From positions 1 through 64,000 of the IMG/VR virus record IMGVR_UViG_3300034375_003182: a stretch of DNA of 64,000 nt. One strand, written 5' to 3'. This DNA is from a virus. The position numbers and the translations under genes were made by a program. This document shows, piece after piece, positions 24,454 to 36,400 of this stretch (positions are counted from its first letter, which is position 1; each line of letters starts with the position of its first letter). Under the pieces are notes generated by a model. The model did not search any database. It was not told where the DNA came from and worked only from the letters and a program-made list of their open reading frames with translations.

Positions 24454-27400
24454 TTAACATTCAAATATTGTGCGCAACGTATCTAAGTGTGCTGTTAACG
24501 CAGGGTTAGTGCTATCAGGTATAACTAGTTTTATGTTTGGATTAGCGTCGAGTAAACTTTTTATTATAACTACTCTAGAATCTATTTCTTGTTGAGTAGA
24601 TTTGTTACCAGGTTCTAATCCTAGTGGTGGTAGCAAGAAGGTCTTACCTGGGTTCTTCTTTGCTAGCGTATCTATTTTACCTATACTGTCTGCAAATATA
24701 GCAAAATCTACCGGTTCTCCATACTGTGCTTTTGTAGGCGCAGATATTACATTAGCTTTAGCTGTAAATTTTTTTGCTATTGGCAAACCTTTTGCTTTGG
24801 CAACTCTAGCTAAACCATTTGCAAATGTTCCTGACTGATCCACTGGCACAATTGGTATGCCGGCTATATTAAATATGTCGCCTGTAACAGTTTGCTTGCC
24901 TCTACGCATCTCTTTTACATTTGGATCTAGAGTTTTATCAGTATGGTCTTTGCCATCTAATGTGATATTATTAGAGTTAACCATTGATATTATTCCCTCT
25001 GGCCCATACTCTTGTAAATACATTCCATTACCTAGTGTAGTTATTTGCTCCCATACCATAGTCCATGCGTTACCTATTTCCTTTCTCTTGCCTTCAGATA
25101 GTTTTTTAACTACAGTTTTATAGTTTGCTTTAGAGTCTTCAGTAAGTTTAAATAGTTTTTTAATTGTAGTTTTTTTGCCTGCTTTTATTAATCTTGCTTT
25201 CTGCTCTCTTGACAATGATGTATCAGGAATTTCTACAGATATAAACTCTTGAGGAGGCCTATTAGGAGAGGCTATTTGTAATGCTCTAGCCCCAACTATT
25301 CTAACCTTATTGCTTAATCCAGGGGGTATTTGTGTTTTTCCTGTGTCTGCCTCAAATCCATACGTAGCCTCATCAACCTTTTGTTTCATATATTGAGGAA
25401 CTACGAATGGATTTTTAAAATTGTTTTTATAGAACTGTAATCTAAAGTTATCTAGATTAACATTGCTTTGTTCTTTTGTTCCTGCTAAATACTTTTTTAA
25501 TATAGGATCAACTATGTCTATGTATTGCTGAGCCGGTATCAAATCCATAAAAGATACAGGGGATGTTTGCTGTCCTGATTGTAGTATTATAAACTTAACA
25601 ATATCTTTTGCAAGCTCTGGATCTTTCTCCATTAGTACTTGCATGTCTTCTATTAATGCATTACGCTCAAAAGATGTAAGACGTTTGTTAAACTTCTTTA
25701 TATTTTCCGTGGCATACTCAGGGTGTGTAGGATCATATGTCTGCAGTATTGGGAATAACTCATTTAGTATTAATGACTTCTTAGTATCCTTCTTCAATTG
25801 CATTACTCTTCTAGCTAAACTAGGACTGTCTTTAGTACCTTGGAATAATCTAGAAGCATCCTTAAATAACTCTTGCTGATTTTCTGTTCTAACTGTTTGT
25901 AGTATATAGTTTACTAGTGAGTTTTCTACAAGGCCTGCAAATCTTGCCTTATCATCATTTCCTATATCTCTACGATTTATAATATCTACTATTAAAGAGT
26001 CTAAAATAAATTCAGCATCTGCTTTACGTGTAGTAGCAAACAGACTATCAAACATTCTAGATGAGCTTTCTAAAGATTGCTCAAATGATTTTTGAAAACT
26101 TTCATCTAGATACTTATCTAAGTTTACAAATTTGTTTTCAGCTTTTAATGTATTTAACTTCATTACCTGCATTTTAGCTTCCATTCTATTTTTAGGAGCT
26201 AAACCAGATCTGTCACCGGTAACTGCTTCAGATAGCTCTTGCATTGGAATAGTTAAGCCGTCACGGATATCAATATACTTTTTCATTGCCTGCATTTGGA
26301 ATGTATGATAATCAATTAGGTCTTGCGGCGTAAACTGATCTAACAGTTTTGCTTTCTGCTCAGGAGCCATGCCATTAGACATCTCTTCAAACTGTCTTGC
26401 CTTTTCACCTAGAGCTAACATTCTTTCCATTGCTGGAATAGTATACTCAACTGTTGCATCAAAATCTGTAGGTAGCCCTGATAGTGCAGCAATGTCTTTA
26501 GCTTTATTTTCATGTTCTTTTTGAAGAGTCTTACTTATTTCACCTAAACCAGTAGCCGGGTTCTCTGTCTTTGTGGCAACCATCTCGAATAGAACAGGCT
26601 GTGTCATAAACTTAGATACAAACTCTAAAGGAACACCTGCTCTAAGCATAGATATGTACGTACTAGCAGTAGTCAAGTTACCGTTTATATCAAATACAAA
26701 TGGATCTTTGGATACATCTACAAAGGCATTGATAAACTCCCCTATAATTTCTGACACATAGTTTAATCCTAACGCATCCCTAGTTCCTCCCATTGGAATA
26801 GCTAGGCTCCCATCTTCTAGCTCTATCATTTCATATGCAGGCATGCCTATAGAAAAGTCTGGGTCTACTCTTAACGCTAGTCCGGCACGTTGTGCTTTTA
26901 TCTGGTGTGTATTAGCTACAGCTGCAACACCTAAGGCCTTCTTACCTGCTAAGAATCTGTTACCCATTTCCTGTATAAACTCAAACTTAAGAAGATCGCT
27001 AAATCTAGGGGATTGATTAGACTTTCCTTGCAGGCCTCTAATAACATTAGCCATGTCTTTTAGTCTCTGAGCTCCAACCGGTCTAACTAGTTGTTCATAG
27101 TTAGCCTCATTTAAAACAATTTTTCTAGAGTTAGTTAAGATTTGATTCTGAATAGCTTGTGTAGCATTCTGTCTTTCTAATGGTATGTCTTGTTTGTCGA
27201 CTGCATTAGCTATTTGTGAATCAATCTTTTCAAACTCTTTAGATATTTTATCTTTAACACTTTGAATAGATACATCCATGCCAGTGTCCGCATCTTGTAT
27301 CTTAGCCATCCTGCGCATCTCTAGTAGTCCTATCTCAAAGTCAATGCTATCTCTTTGTGATCTAGGGGCTTTCTTTCTCTTCTTATACAGATTATCAATC

Positions 27401-30400
27401 TGTTTGCTTACTTCTTGTACCTCTGGGTTCTGATAGTTTTGATAATCTAGTTGTTTTAGTTTAGCAAACTCTTTATTCATTGCTACAACTTTATCTACAA
27501 CAGATTCGCCCAATCCTACCTGCTGTGCTAGTGTAGCATACTTTCTAGGATTTAAAGTTCTAAGAGCTTGTACTCTTTGAGTGCTTGTAGAGTTTGCATT
27601 AGTTAGGAATGGTACAACATTTAGTTCATTCTTACTACGGTTATATGTATAGTTAGGTAGGAATATAGATAGTTTATCAATATCGTAGTCACTACCAGCT
27701 TTAACTACAATCTCTGAAGGTACCATGATAGCATCACCAGCCTCTTGCGGTAAGAAGCCTGCTATCTCAATTGCTTCTATAGAGTTCAATGCTGACGTTG
27801 GAATACGGAATCCATATACTTCAAGCATCTCTTTGCCTCCTATCTTTTCACCGTCTCTATATACACCATCTTCTCTTATAGTAACATTCTCTCCAATCAG
27901 CTCTTTAAAATAATGTGGTAACATTACCTGCATTGCTTTTACCTTACCATCTTCTTTTCTATAGAACTGTAGTGCAGCAACGTTCGCCCCATACTTATGT
28001 TTATCTTGGTATACAGTACGTTGTTCTACCTCTATACCTGCAGATGATACTTGTACCTTAGCGCCTCCAAATGTTTTATAGTTTACAATACGATTAGATA
28101 CTAAAGAGTATAGAAGGTTTTCTATCTTAGGCTTATTACCTAATACATCTAGCACTCTAGTTTCTCCTGATAAGAATTCTTCTAGACCATCTAAGTATGC
28201 ATCGGACATGTCTCGTCTTTCAGCCTCACCTCTTAATACTTCTGTAAGCTTTTCATATCCTTCCTCACTGATAGTAAACTCATTGCCTGCGTCTTCTATT
28301 CCAAACTCTCGTTTTAAAGACTCAAACTCCGCATCAACTAGTTCATTTTCTAATACCTGTAGTCTTTTATCTATAGCAGCAACTTCTTTATTTACAACCT
28401 TACCATTCTCATATGCATTAGAAGCAAGTAGTGCTCTTTGCTGACTACCTTTAGATACTTTTGTTTTTACTGGGTTCTGAGTTTCAACTTGTATACCCAT
28501 AAAGTCGTAGTACAACTCTGATACATTAGCCTGGTCTATTCCCGCATAGTCTCCAGACTCATCATAGAAGTCATTAGATGCATTATCTGCTCCTACAACT
28601 TTACCTACTTTAACACCACTTTCAAATACCGCTAGCCCCACCTGATTATCTATCATGTCGTCTAGCATCTTACCTAAATTACTACCCTTACCAATAGACT
28701 CTACTAGTTGTGGGTATATAGGTAATACAGATAGCTTGATAAATGCAGGTGAATATATACCTGTAGCGTATGTAGGCCCGTAGTACTGTGGTTTTAGTGG
28801 AGGGAATACTGCCATCTCTTGTGCAGATAGTGGTTGACCCTCTCTAACTTTTTTATATGCAGTTCTTTGATCTGGCGTAACATTACCTACACGCTCTAAG
28901 AATTCCATATACTCATCAATAGTCATGTAACCTTGCGCATCTGCCTCATCAAACTCTAAGTATGGTCTTAGTATTTCGTATACTTCTTCTGTCTTAGGGT
29001 CTAGTTGTACATTAGGTGTTTCTAATTTAATTTGTATAGCCGCAGGATCTGCTCCATATGCTTCAGCATACTCTAAAAATCTTTCATTAGTTATAGAAGC
29101 TTTTACATCTCTATAAGTTATGTGGCGCATCTTGCCGTCTGCAGTCTTACCATCTAATCTTTCATAGTTTTGGTTTAACCAGTCATTTACTTCTACACTG
29201 TTATCTGCAAAGAGCTTAGGCCCGTGTGGTCCTGATGTACGTTTAAAGAATGAGTCTGGCTTAAAGAATCCTAAGTCTCCTAGTACAGCTATAGTCTGCT
29301 CTATGTTACCTGCTTCATGCAGCATCACAAACTTCTTAAGCATGTTCATTACATCTCCCTCTAGCATAGAGTTGTGAGTACCACTCTTCTCAAAATCTAA
29401 ATTGTTCTTAGCAAGTATTTGATCTGATACCTCAACGTTATATTTTATATTGTTTTCAGGATCTAGCTTAATTAATTTATTTTCTATGCCTGCTCTAAAC
29501 AGTTCTTCAGCTCTAGTTTTTAGATGTGTTCTTAAGTCTGCTTCTATAGCCTCTTTATTCTCAGCCATATATGCATCTATGTTTCCTACTCCACCTACAT
29601 CTTGTAAATTTACTGAGGTTACATAGTCAAATACTCTTAATTGTCCCTTGTTTCTATTGTAACCATCTATAGAGTTACCATGATTACTAAGAGCTTTGTA
29701 TATTTCTTGTCTTAAATACTTTGACATTTGACCTACATACTCTGCTTCTGTCTTAGGCATAAGATCTATAAGTGCAGAGCCTTCTTCATTTCTTGCATTT
29801 AAGTCAAATACAAATTGTGATTTCTTTTCTGCTGGTCTTATCTGTGGTATTCTACCATCTAGCACAGCATTGAAGTCTGTTCTAAATCTTCTAGAAGGCG
29901 AGTTGTTTTCATATACAAACCCTCTACGGTTACCTTCTTTCTTGATACCATTCAATGTACCCATACCTATCTTCATGCCTCCCATACTTCCTTCTAGGAA
30001 TATAGAACCTTTAACAGACTCCATTAGTTCCCCGGTTTCAGGATCTATAAAGAACTCAGGTACACGACCATTGTTTAGTCTACCTACTATATTAGTTGTA
30101 AAGTTATTTGTTATTACACCGTAAGCAGTTTTACCATCAGCTGTTTGGAATTGTAGGTCCACAGACTTTTCAGTTCTATCAGCTTGTATATCTATAATCT
30201 TTTTAAATCTACTAAACGCTCCGCTTTCTCTGCTGAATATATCCTCTATACTAACGCCCTCTTCACCAAGCTCTACTAGTTTAGATAGTATACCTGTACC
30301 CTCTGATGGTACAAGCTCTGAAAGAATATTCATTCTTTGTTTAGTACTAAGAGACTCTGGGTTAGTAAACTCTACACCCATGTAGTTTAATATTGCAAGA

Positions 30401-33400
30401 GCATCAGCCTCATTAATGTTGGCTCCTTTACCTGCAAGCTTAGCAAGAGTCATTTGACGACCATTAACATTAAATGCTTTATTCGGCTCTATCACTACTC
30501 TACCAGTTTCTGGATCTACAGAGAAAGGTCCTTTACCTTCTTGTACTCTTTCTTTAAAGTTAGCTCTAAACTCTGACATGATAAGAGCAGACTCTCTATC
30601 TGCGTTAGCAGGCATAAATGTAACATGTCCATTCTCTGCGTCGTATATAGCTATAATATCTTCACTATTAAATTTATGGAACTGCTGTCTAAACTGTCTT
30701 TGTAGTTTAAACTCATTAGCAGTTAATGCAGATGCATCTTTAGTTACCTGCAGTCTGTTTATAAGAGTTGTAATAGGACCAGGTGTACCAGCTATGTCAG
30801 CGTACTCTGGGTGTTCTATAGCTAACTCTCTTAGTTTATTTATCTGATCTGCAAATGACTCAGTGCCTGCTAGTCTTTTAAGAACTAGATTGAAGAAAGG
30901 CTTGTAGTCTACTAGTCCTAAACCATAAGCACTATTTGTATTCTTCATACTTCTAGATGCAGGCAGTGTAGCAATTAATAGTTTTACAGCAGCTGGGGCA
31001 GTGTCCTTTAGATTAATTTCATTATTCTCATTTATATTGTAGCTATCTCTTAGCTTAGTAGACTCTGCATTTTCTTTTATCTCTAGTTGTACCTTAAACT
31101 GCTCTAGAAAGTCAAATACAGATTGTGTAACAGCTGTTGTATTGTGATAAACCATCGCAGCTAAGTTGTCTATATCCTGCTGTACTTCTGCGCTTGCGTT
31201 TTGTCTTATCTTATTTAGATTTGTAAAGTATGTACGATACGTAACATTCATTAACTCCTGCATCTTTTGTTTCTTTGCATCTGAGTTATTCTTAGATGAC
31301 AAGTCTAACAAGTCAGCCATACTGAATCCAGCCACCTGACCATTAAACAAGTGTCCAAACATTATACGAGTTAGTGATTCTGTAATAGCCTTGCTTTGAT
31401 CTACGCTTATCTTAGAACCATCTGCTAGTGTAATACGCTTATCCATGGACATTGCAAAGTCCGGGTTGTTTACAGGTTGTACAAATCTGTTATCTCTAAT
31501 ACTATCAAAGAACTGTTGTAATCTTTGTCTGTCCGCTGCTGGCCCTCTACCAAGCATTGTGTTAAAGAACTCTTTGATTGCATTAAAGAATCGTTTTATA
31601 AAATTACTATCCTTATTTGTTTTGTTGCCTATCTTATACTTATCTCCTACTAACATGTAAGATCTAAACTCTTCAGCAAGTCCCTCTTCTATATTTTCTG
31701 TTTGACCAGTAAGTCTTGTGAATGCATCTTCTATCTCCTGCTTAGTTTCAGGAGTAGTAAATCTACCTGATACTACGTGGTACGCCTCGTGATATACTGT
31801 ACCTTCTTGTGCTAGATCTGATAGTAATACTCTAGCAGCATTTAAAGTTCTACCATATGACTTACCATCAATAAGTCCGTCTATTACTTTGATTGGTATG
31901 TTAGGAAACTTACCTTCAAACCATGCTATCTCTGCAGGTATGTTAGCAGCTTTGTATTGTTCTGTAACTTCAGAAGCTAACAAGTCTTGTACTTCAGGTC
32001 CCATAGTAGGATCTTCCATCTGCCCACCGAACTTAGCTAATATGTCTACAGTAGACGGAGCTTGCTTTGATTCGGAGTCTTGTGCACTGTACGCTTCTAG
32101 TATAGCCTGATCCACACTAGTAGGATTAGTCTGTTTAGCAGCATCTACTTTTGGTGGAACTATAACATTCTTTTCTGAGATTTCAAATCCAGCGGTAAGG
32201 CCAGGGCTTACTTCTTTTATTTTAGATACAGCGCCCATAAATGATAAATCTTTCTGAGCATTATAGAAGTCAATAATCTTTACAACATTAGTGTCAACAT
32301 CATCACTCTTAACAATTATCTTGTTATCATTACCTTTACTTATCTCATAGGTTCCTATAAGTGAGCCATCCGCTTTGGTAACAGTAAGATTGTAGTCTTG
32401 TCCAACTACCATATCAGGAGTATCAAGACCGGTGTCTTCTTGTGCTCCTTCAGTAAGGTCTGTAGGTGCATCTGTTTTTGCTACAGGAGTAATAGGAGAC
32501 TGCTGAGCTACAGATTGACCATAGTCATACTTTAGGTATGTTCTCTTTATCTGTGTATTGTTTACATCTTTAGACATTGGAACTATACCTGTAGTAAGTG
32601 GAGGTGTGGTGCCATCCTCTCTTTGTAGGAACAGATAGTCATTGTAGCTATCATATGTAACACCAGGTTGTGTACCTTCAGGTGTTACAACTACAGATGT
32701 GTATGGCTTATTAGGCTTGTTTAAAAGGCTCTTATCTATGTTGTGATTCTTTGTAGCTAAGAACTCTTTTAACAATTGTACGTTTGCTTCGTTATATATA
32801 TCTACAGTTGTACTGATTGGATTCCCATCAGCGTCAGTGCTGTTAACTACATCAGCTGGGGCGTTTGGATCTAGACTTCTTATATCTATCTTATTACCGC
32901 CAAAGTTTAGGTATGTTACATCGCCTTCTCTTGCTGCATATATCTCAAATGACTTAGAGTTAGGACTGTCTGTAGCTCTTCTGTTAAATCCAATTAAACT
33001 ATTAAGGTATGGACGAACTTGAACATCAGTGCCTTCTATAATGTTGGCAGCAGCTGCAACATCTTTATCAGTTGAATGTAGCTTTGTACCATATGCTGCA
33101 AGTATTTGTACAGCAGTTTCTATTTCTGTATCAGTAAGTGTTCTAGTTTCTAGTGGTACCGGGTAGCCTTTGTGCGCCGCATATGGCATACCTCTAACTA
33201 CCTTATACTTATTACCACCTTCTTGTATAGTTGTAAACCCATCAGGACCTGTTACACCTGTGGCTATATTAACTTTTATTTTCTTAAGTTTCTTTTCATC
33301 ATTTGTTATTCTACCTAGAGCAGCACCCTTTACGTAGTTACCATCTGCGTCTTTCTGCATAACAGCGGTGCCTCTACCTTTACCTGAAATTCTAAACGAC

Positions 33401-36400
33401 ACAGGCCCTCTAGACAATAAAATCTTTTTTCTAGAAACTTTATATGCCTCTGTAAGAATATCAAACTGAGCTTTGTTGTCTTCGTTTACACCAGAAAACT
33501 TACTACCATCTTCATTGGGCAATAGTTGTTTTGTGTATATAAGTCCGCCATCCTCTGATCTAACATATTTTTTATTTACTTTGTCGTAAACTGCCAGTAC
33601 TATATCAGCGTTTTCCGGTGTAGCTTCTGAACCTGTAAAGAATTCGTCTTGGTTTAATGCATCTATGTCTTTCTGCTCTAAACCTGCACTTTCTACATTT
33701 CCTCTGTGGAATGCACGAAGTTCATACTTATCATTTCTTATATCAGTAGGTAGTATACTGTCAACAAACTTAAAGAATCTTCTTTGGTCTAAAGACATGT
33801 TCTCCTCACTGGTATCCTCAAACTTATTCTCTACGTCTATACCACCAGTCTTACCATATCCTATATCAAATGCATTAGGTTTAGTATGTGTCTTATCTTC
33901 ATTAGAAATAAAGTCAGCTGTTCTACTAGGACCATCTATTGTTACAGCCTCATTAGATTTAGGAGCTGGCGCAATTACACCCCTGCCCATCACCTGGTCG
34001 TATACTCTACCTTCTTCTATAACTATAGCTGAGAGCTTCTTCTGTAAGGCGTTATAGTTTGTACCAAATATAATACTACGCTGTACTTTCTCCATGCCTT
34101 TGTATTTATTATCTAAGGCATCAATCATAGCTGCTTCTCTTTGCTTAGCGGCACGCAATGTTGTTTCTAGTTTTTCTAGCTTCTCTTCTGTGGCAAAGAA
34201 CTCGTCCTCCAAGAACCTTTGATCTTCTCTTTTCTTATACAAGTCCTGGAACTCAGAATACATCTTTGGTCTATTTACCAATAGATCTGCAAACTCAGGA
34301 TATTGATTAGCTAGATCAGCTTGTTCATTAGAAAACTCTATAAACTTAGCAGCATCTAGAGGATTTGCTCCTGGATATGTTTCTTTGAATTTTGTATATG
34401 CATTGAAGAACCTGTCTTCCATAAGTATATCCTTCAGCACATCATAATAATTCTTTGCTTTTTGTGCACTATCTTCAAGAACAGCTATCTGATCCATCAA
34501 CTCTTCTAAAGCCTGCTCAGTTCTACTTATAGATCCTTGAGCATTTGTATCTAACTCAGTTCTAGTTGACAGCTTAACGCTACCATCAGGCTGTAAGGTG
34601 GTGCCTGATATTCCTAATTGTTGTAGGCCTTGTTCTTTTAGTTGTTTTTCTAACTCAAGTCTATCTTCCATAGGAAGCATAAATGCAGACTCAGTCTCTT
34701 TCAACATCTGATCTAGGAACTTAGCATTCTCTTTTATAAGCTCCGCGTCTTCTTGCAGTTTATCTCTCTTTTCACCAAGCTCTTGATACAGGGACTCTGC
34801 CAGCATCATATCACTCTCTAGTTGGTTTATACTTACAAACCTACCTTTTTCATCACGACGAGTTTCATATCTCTTAAGCTGGGCTCTCATAGCCTCAGCT
34901 CCATAGTTCAGTCTTTTATCTAGTTCCTCTATTTCTTTCTGTATCTCTACTAGTCTTGAGGTATCAGTTTTCTGTATTCTTTCTATAGCCTCTGCTACTT
35001 TACGTCTTTCTATTGCATTCTGATTTAGTATAGATACGCCAGGTCTATAATCACCATTTGACATAATATCATCCATTGATATTTTGTCATTAGCATCTTT
35101 TACATTATATAAGGTAGTCGGATCTAAGAATCTATAGAACTTTTCTTTACCGTCTTTGCCTAATATTCCAACTTCGTTCTCTCTGTTTTCATTATAGAAC
35201 CTTACTTTATCATTCTCTCTAACAGCTTGCTGAGTTGCTACTGCCTGGCGCTCAGCTTCTTCCTTATTATAGTCGTCCATGTAGTACTCAATCTGCTGGA
35301 ACGCCTCTCTCTGACCTTCAGGGTCAGTCAGATTATTATATAAATCAATAAACTGCTCACGTCTAGCTCTAAGCATTCTAAGATCTCTAAGTGTGGAAAG
35401 CATCTCTTCTTGAGATTCTGTTTTAGCAGCTTCGTTAGGATTATTATTTATAAACTGATTCATAATGTCAGCATCCTCACGAGTGTTCTGACCAAAACCA
35501 TTTAAAGCACTTTGTTGCAGGGCATCTCTTGCAACTTCTAACTCCGCTCTAGCTTCTGGTGATAGTTTGTCAGGACTACTGTCTTCTAATGTATCATCCT
35601 TTCTAAGCACATCCTCTATCTGTTGTAACTCCCTATTGACTGTAGGAGCCTTTTGACTATATGCAGCATCAAAATCTATAGTAGTACCAGCTAGCTCGTT
35701 TACTCTTTTTTGTAAATCAGCTTCTCTTAAATCTACATTGTCTGCTACAGCTACTGCATGTGTTAGCATGTCTCTTACCTCTTTTGAATACTGCGCAAAC
35801 TTTGGGTTATTGTTTATCTGATCATGGGCCTTCTTTATCTTCTTAGCCTTTTCTATTGCAGAATCTACTACTTTATTCTTTCTATCAGTAAGTTCTTGAT
35901 CAGTCATAGTAGAGGTATCGTAGCCCATATCTCTTGCAAACTGTTCATTACTAGATTCTCTAACAGCCTCAAAGTCTTCCATTACATGCTCAAACAATCC
36001 AGCCTGTATTCTAGAATCTACATAGCTATACATCTGATCATTCTCTGCATTTTTATATGCAAACATGTTTTGTTCTGCTAACGCCGCATCCATCTCCTGC
36101 TGTAAGTTTGTAGCTTTAGAGAAGTTCTCGAAGTTAGTCTGCATGTTCTTTATAGTAGCAGCCGCATTAGGGTTTTTATTTAGATAATCTACTAATCTAT
36201 CTGTACGTCTTCTCTTATCCTTCTGCTCTCTGATGGCACCTACGATACCCCCTTGTATTTCAAACTGTCTTTTACCAGTAGTTTGAGACTTAGCATATGT
36301 AGGTATACCCATGGCACCTAGCAAGAACCCTAAACCTATTTCTTTCTGTGTATCTTTAGCTCCGTACGTTTCTATGAATGTATCATCCAAAGATCTTATC

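Noticed and set aside
24450-24456. Frameshift joining the 1663-aa and 4425-aa genes
   Set aside because: The second gene has its own ATG directly next to the stop of the first, and each has its own typical N-terminus.
29870-30124. Plus-strand ORFs within the giant minus-strand genes
   Set aside because: They have no plausible protein features, no leaders, and arise from the codon bias of the opposite strand.
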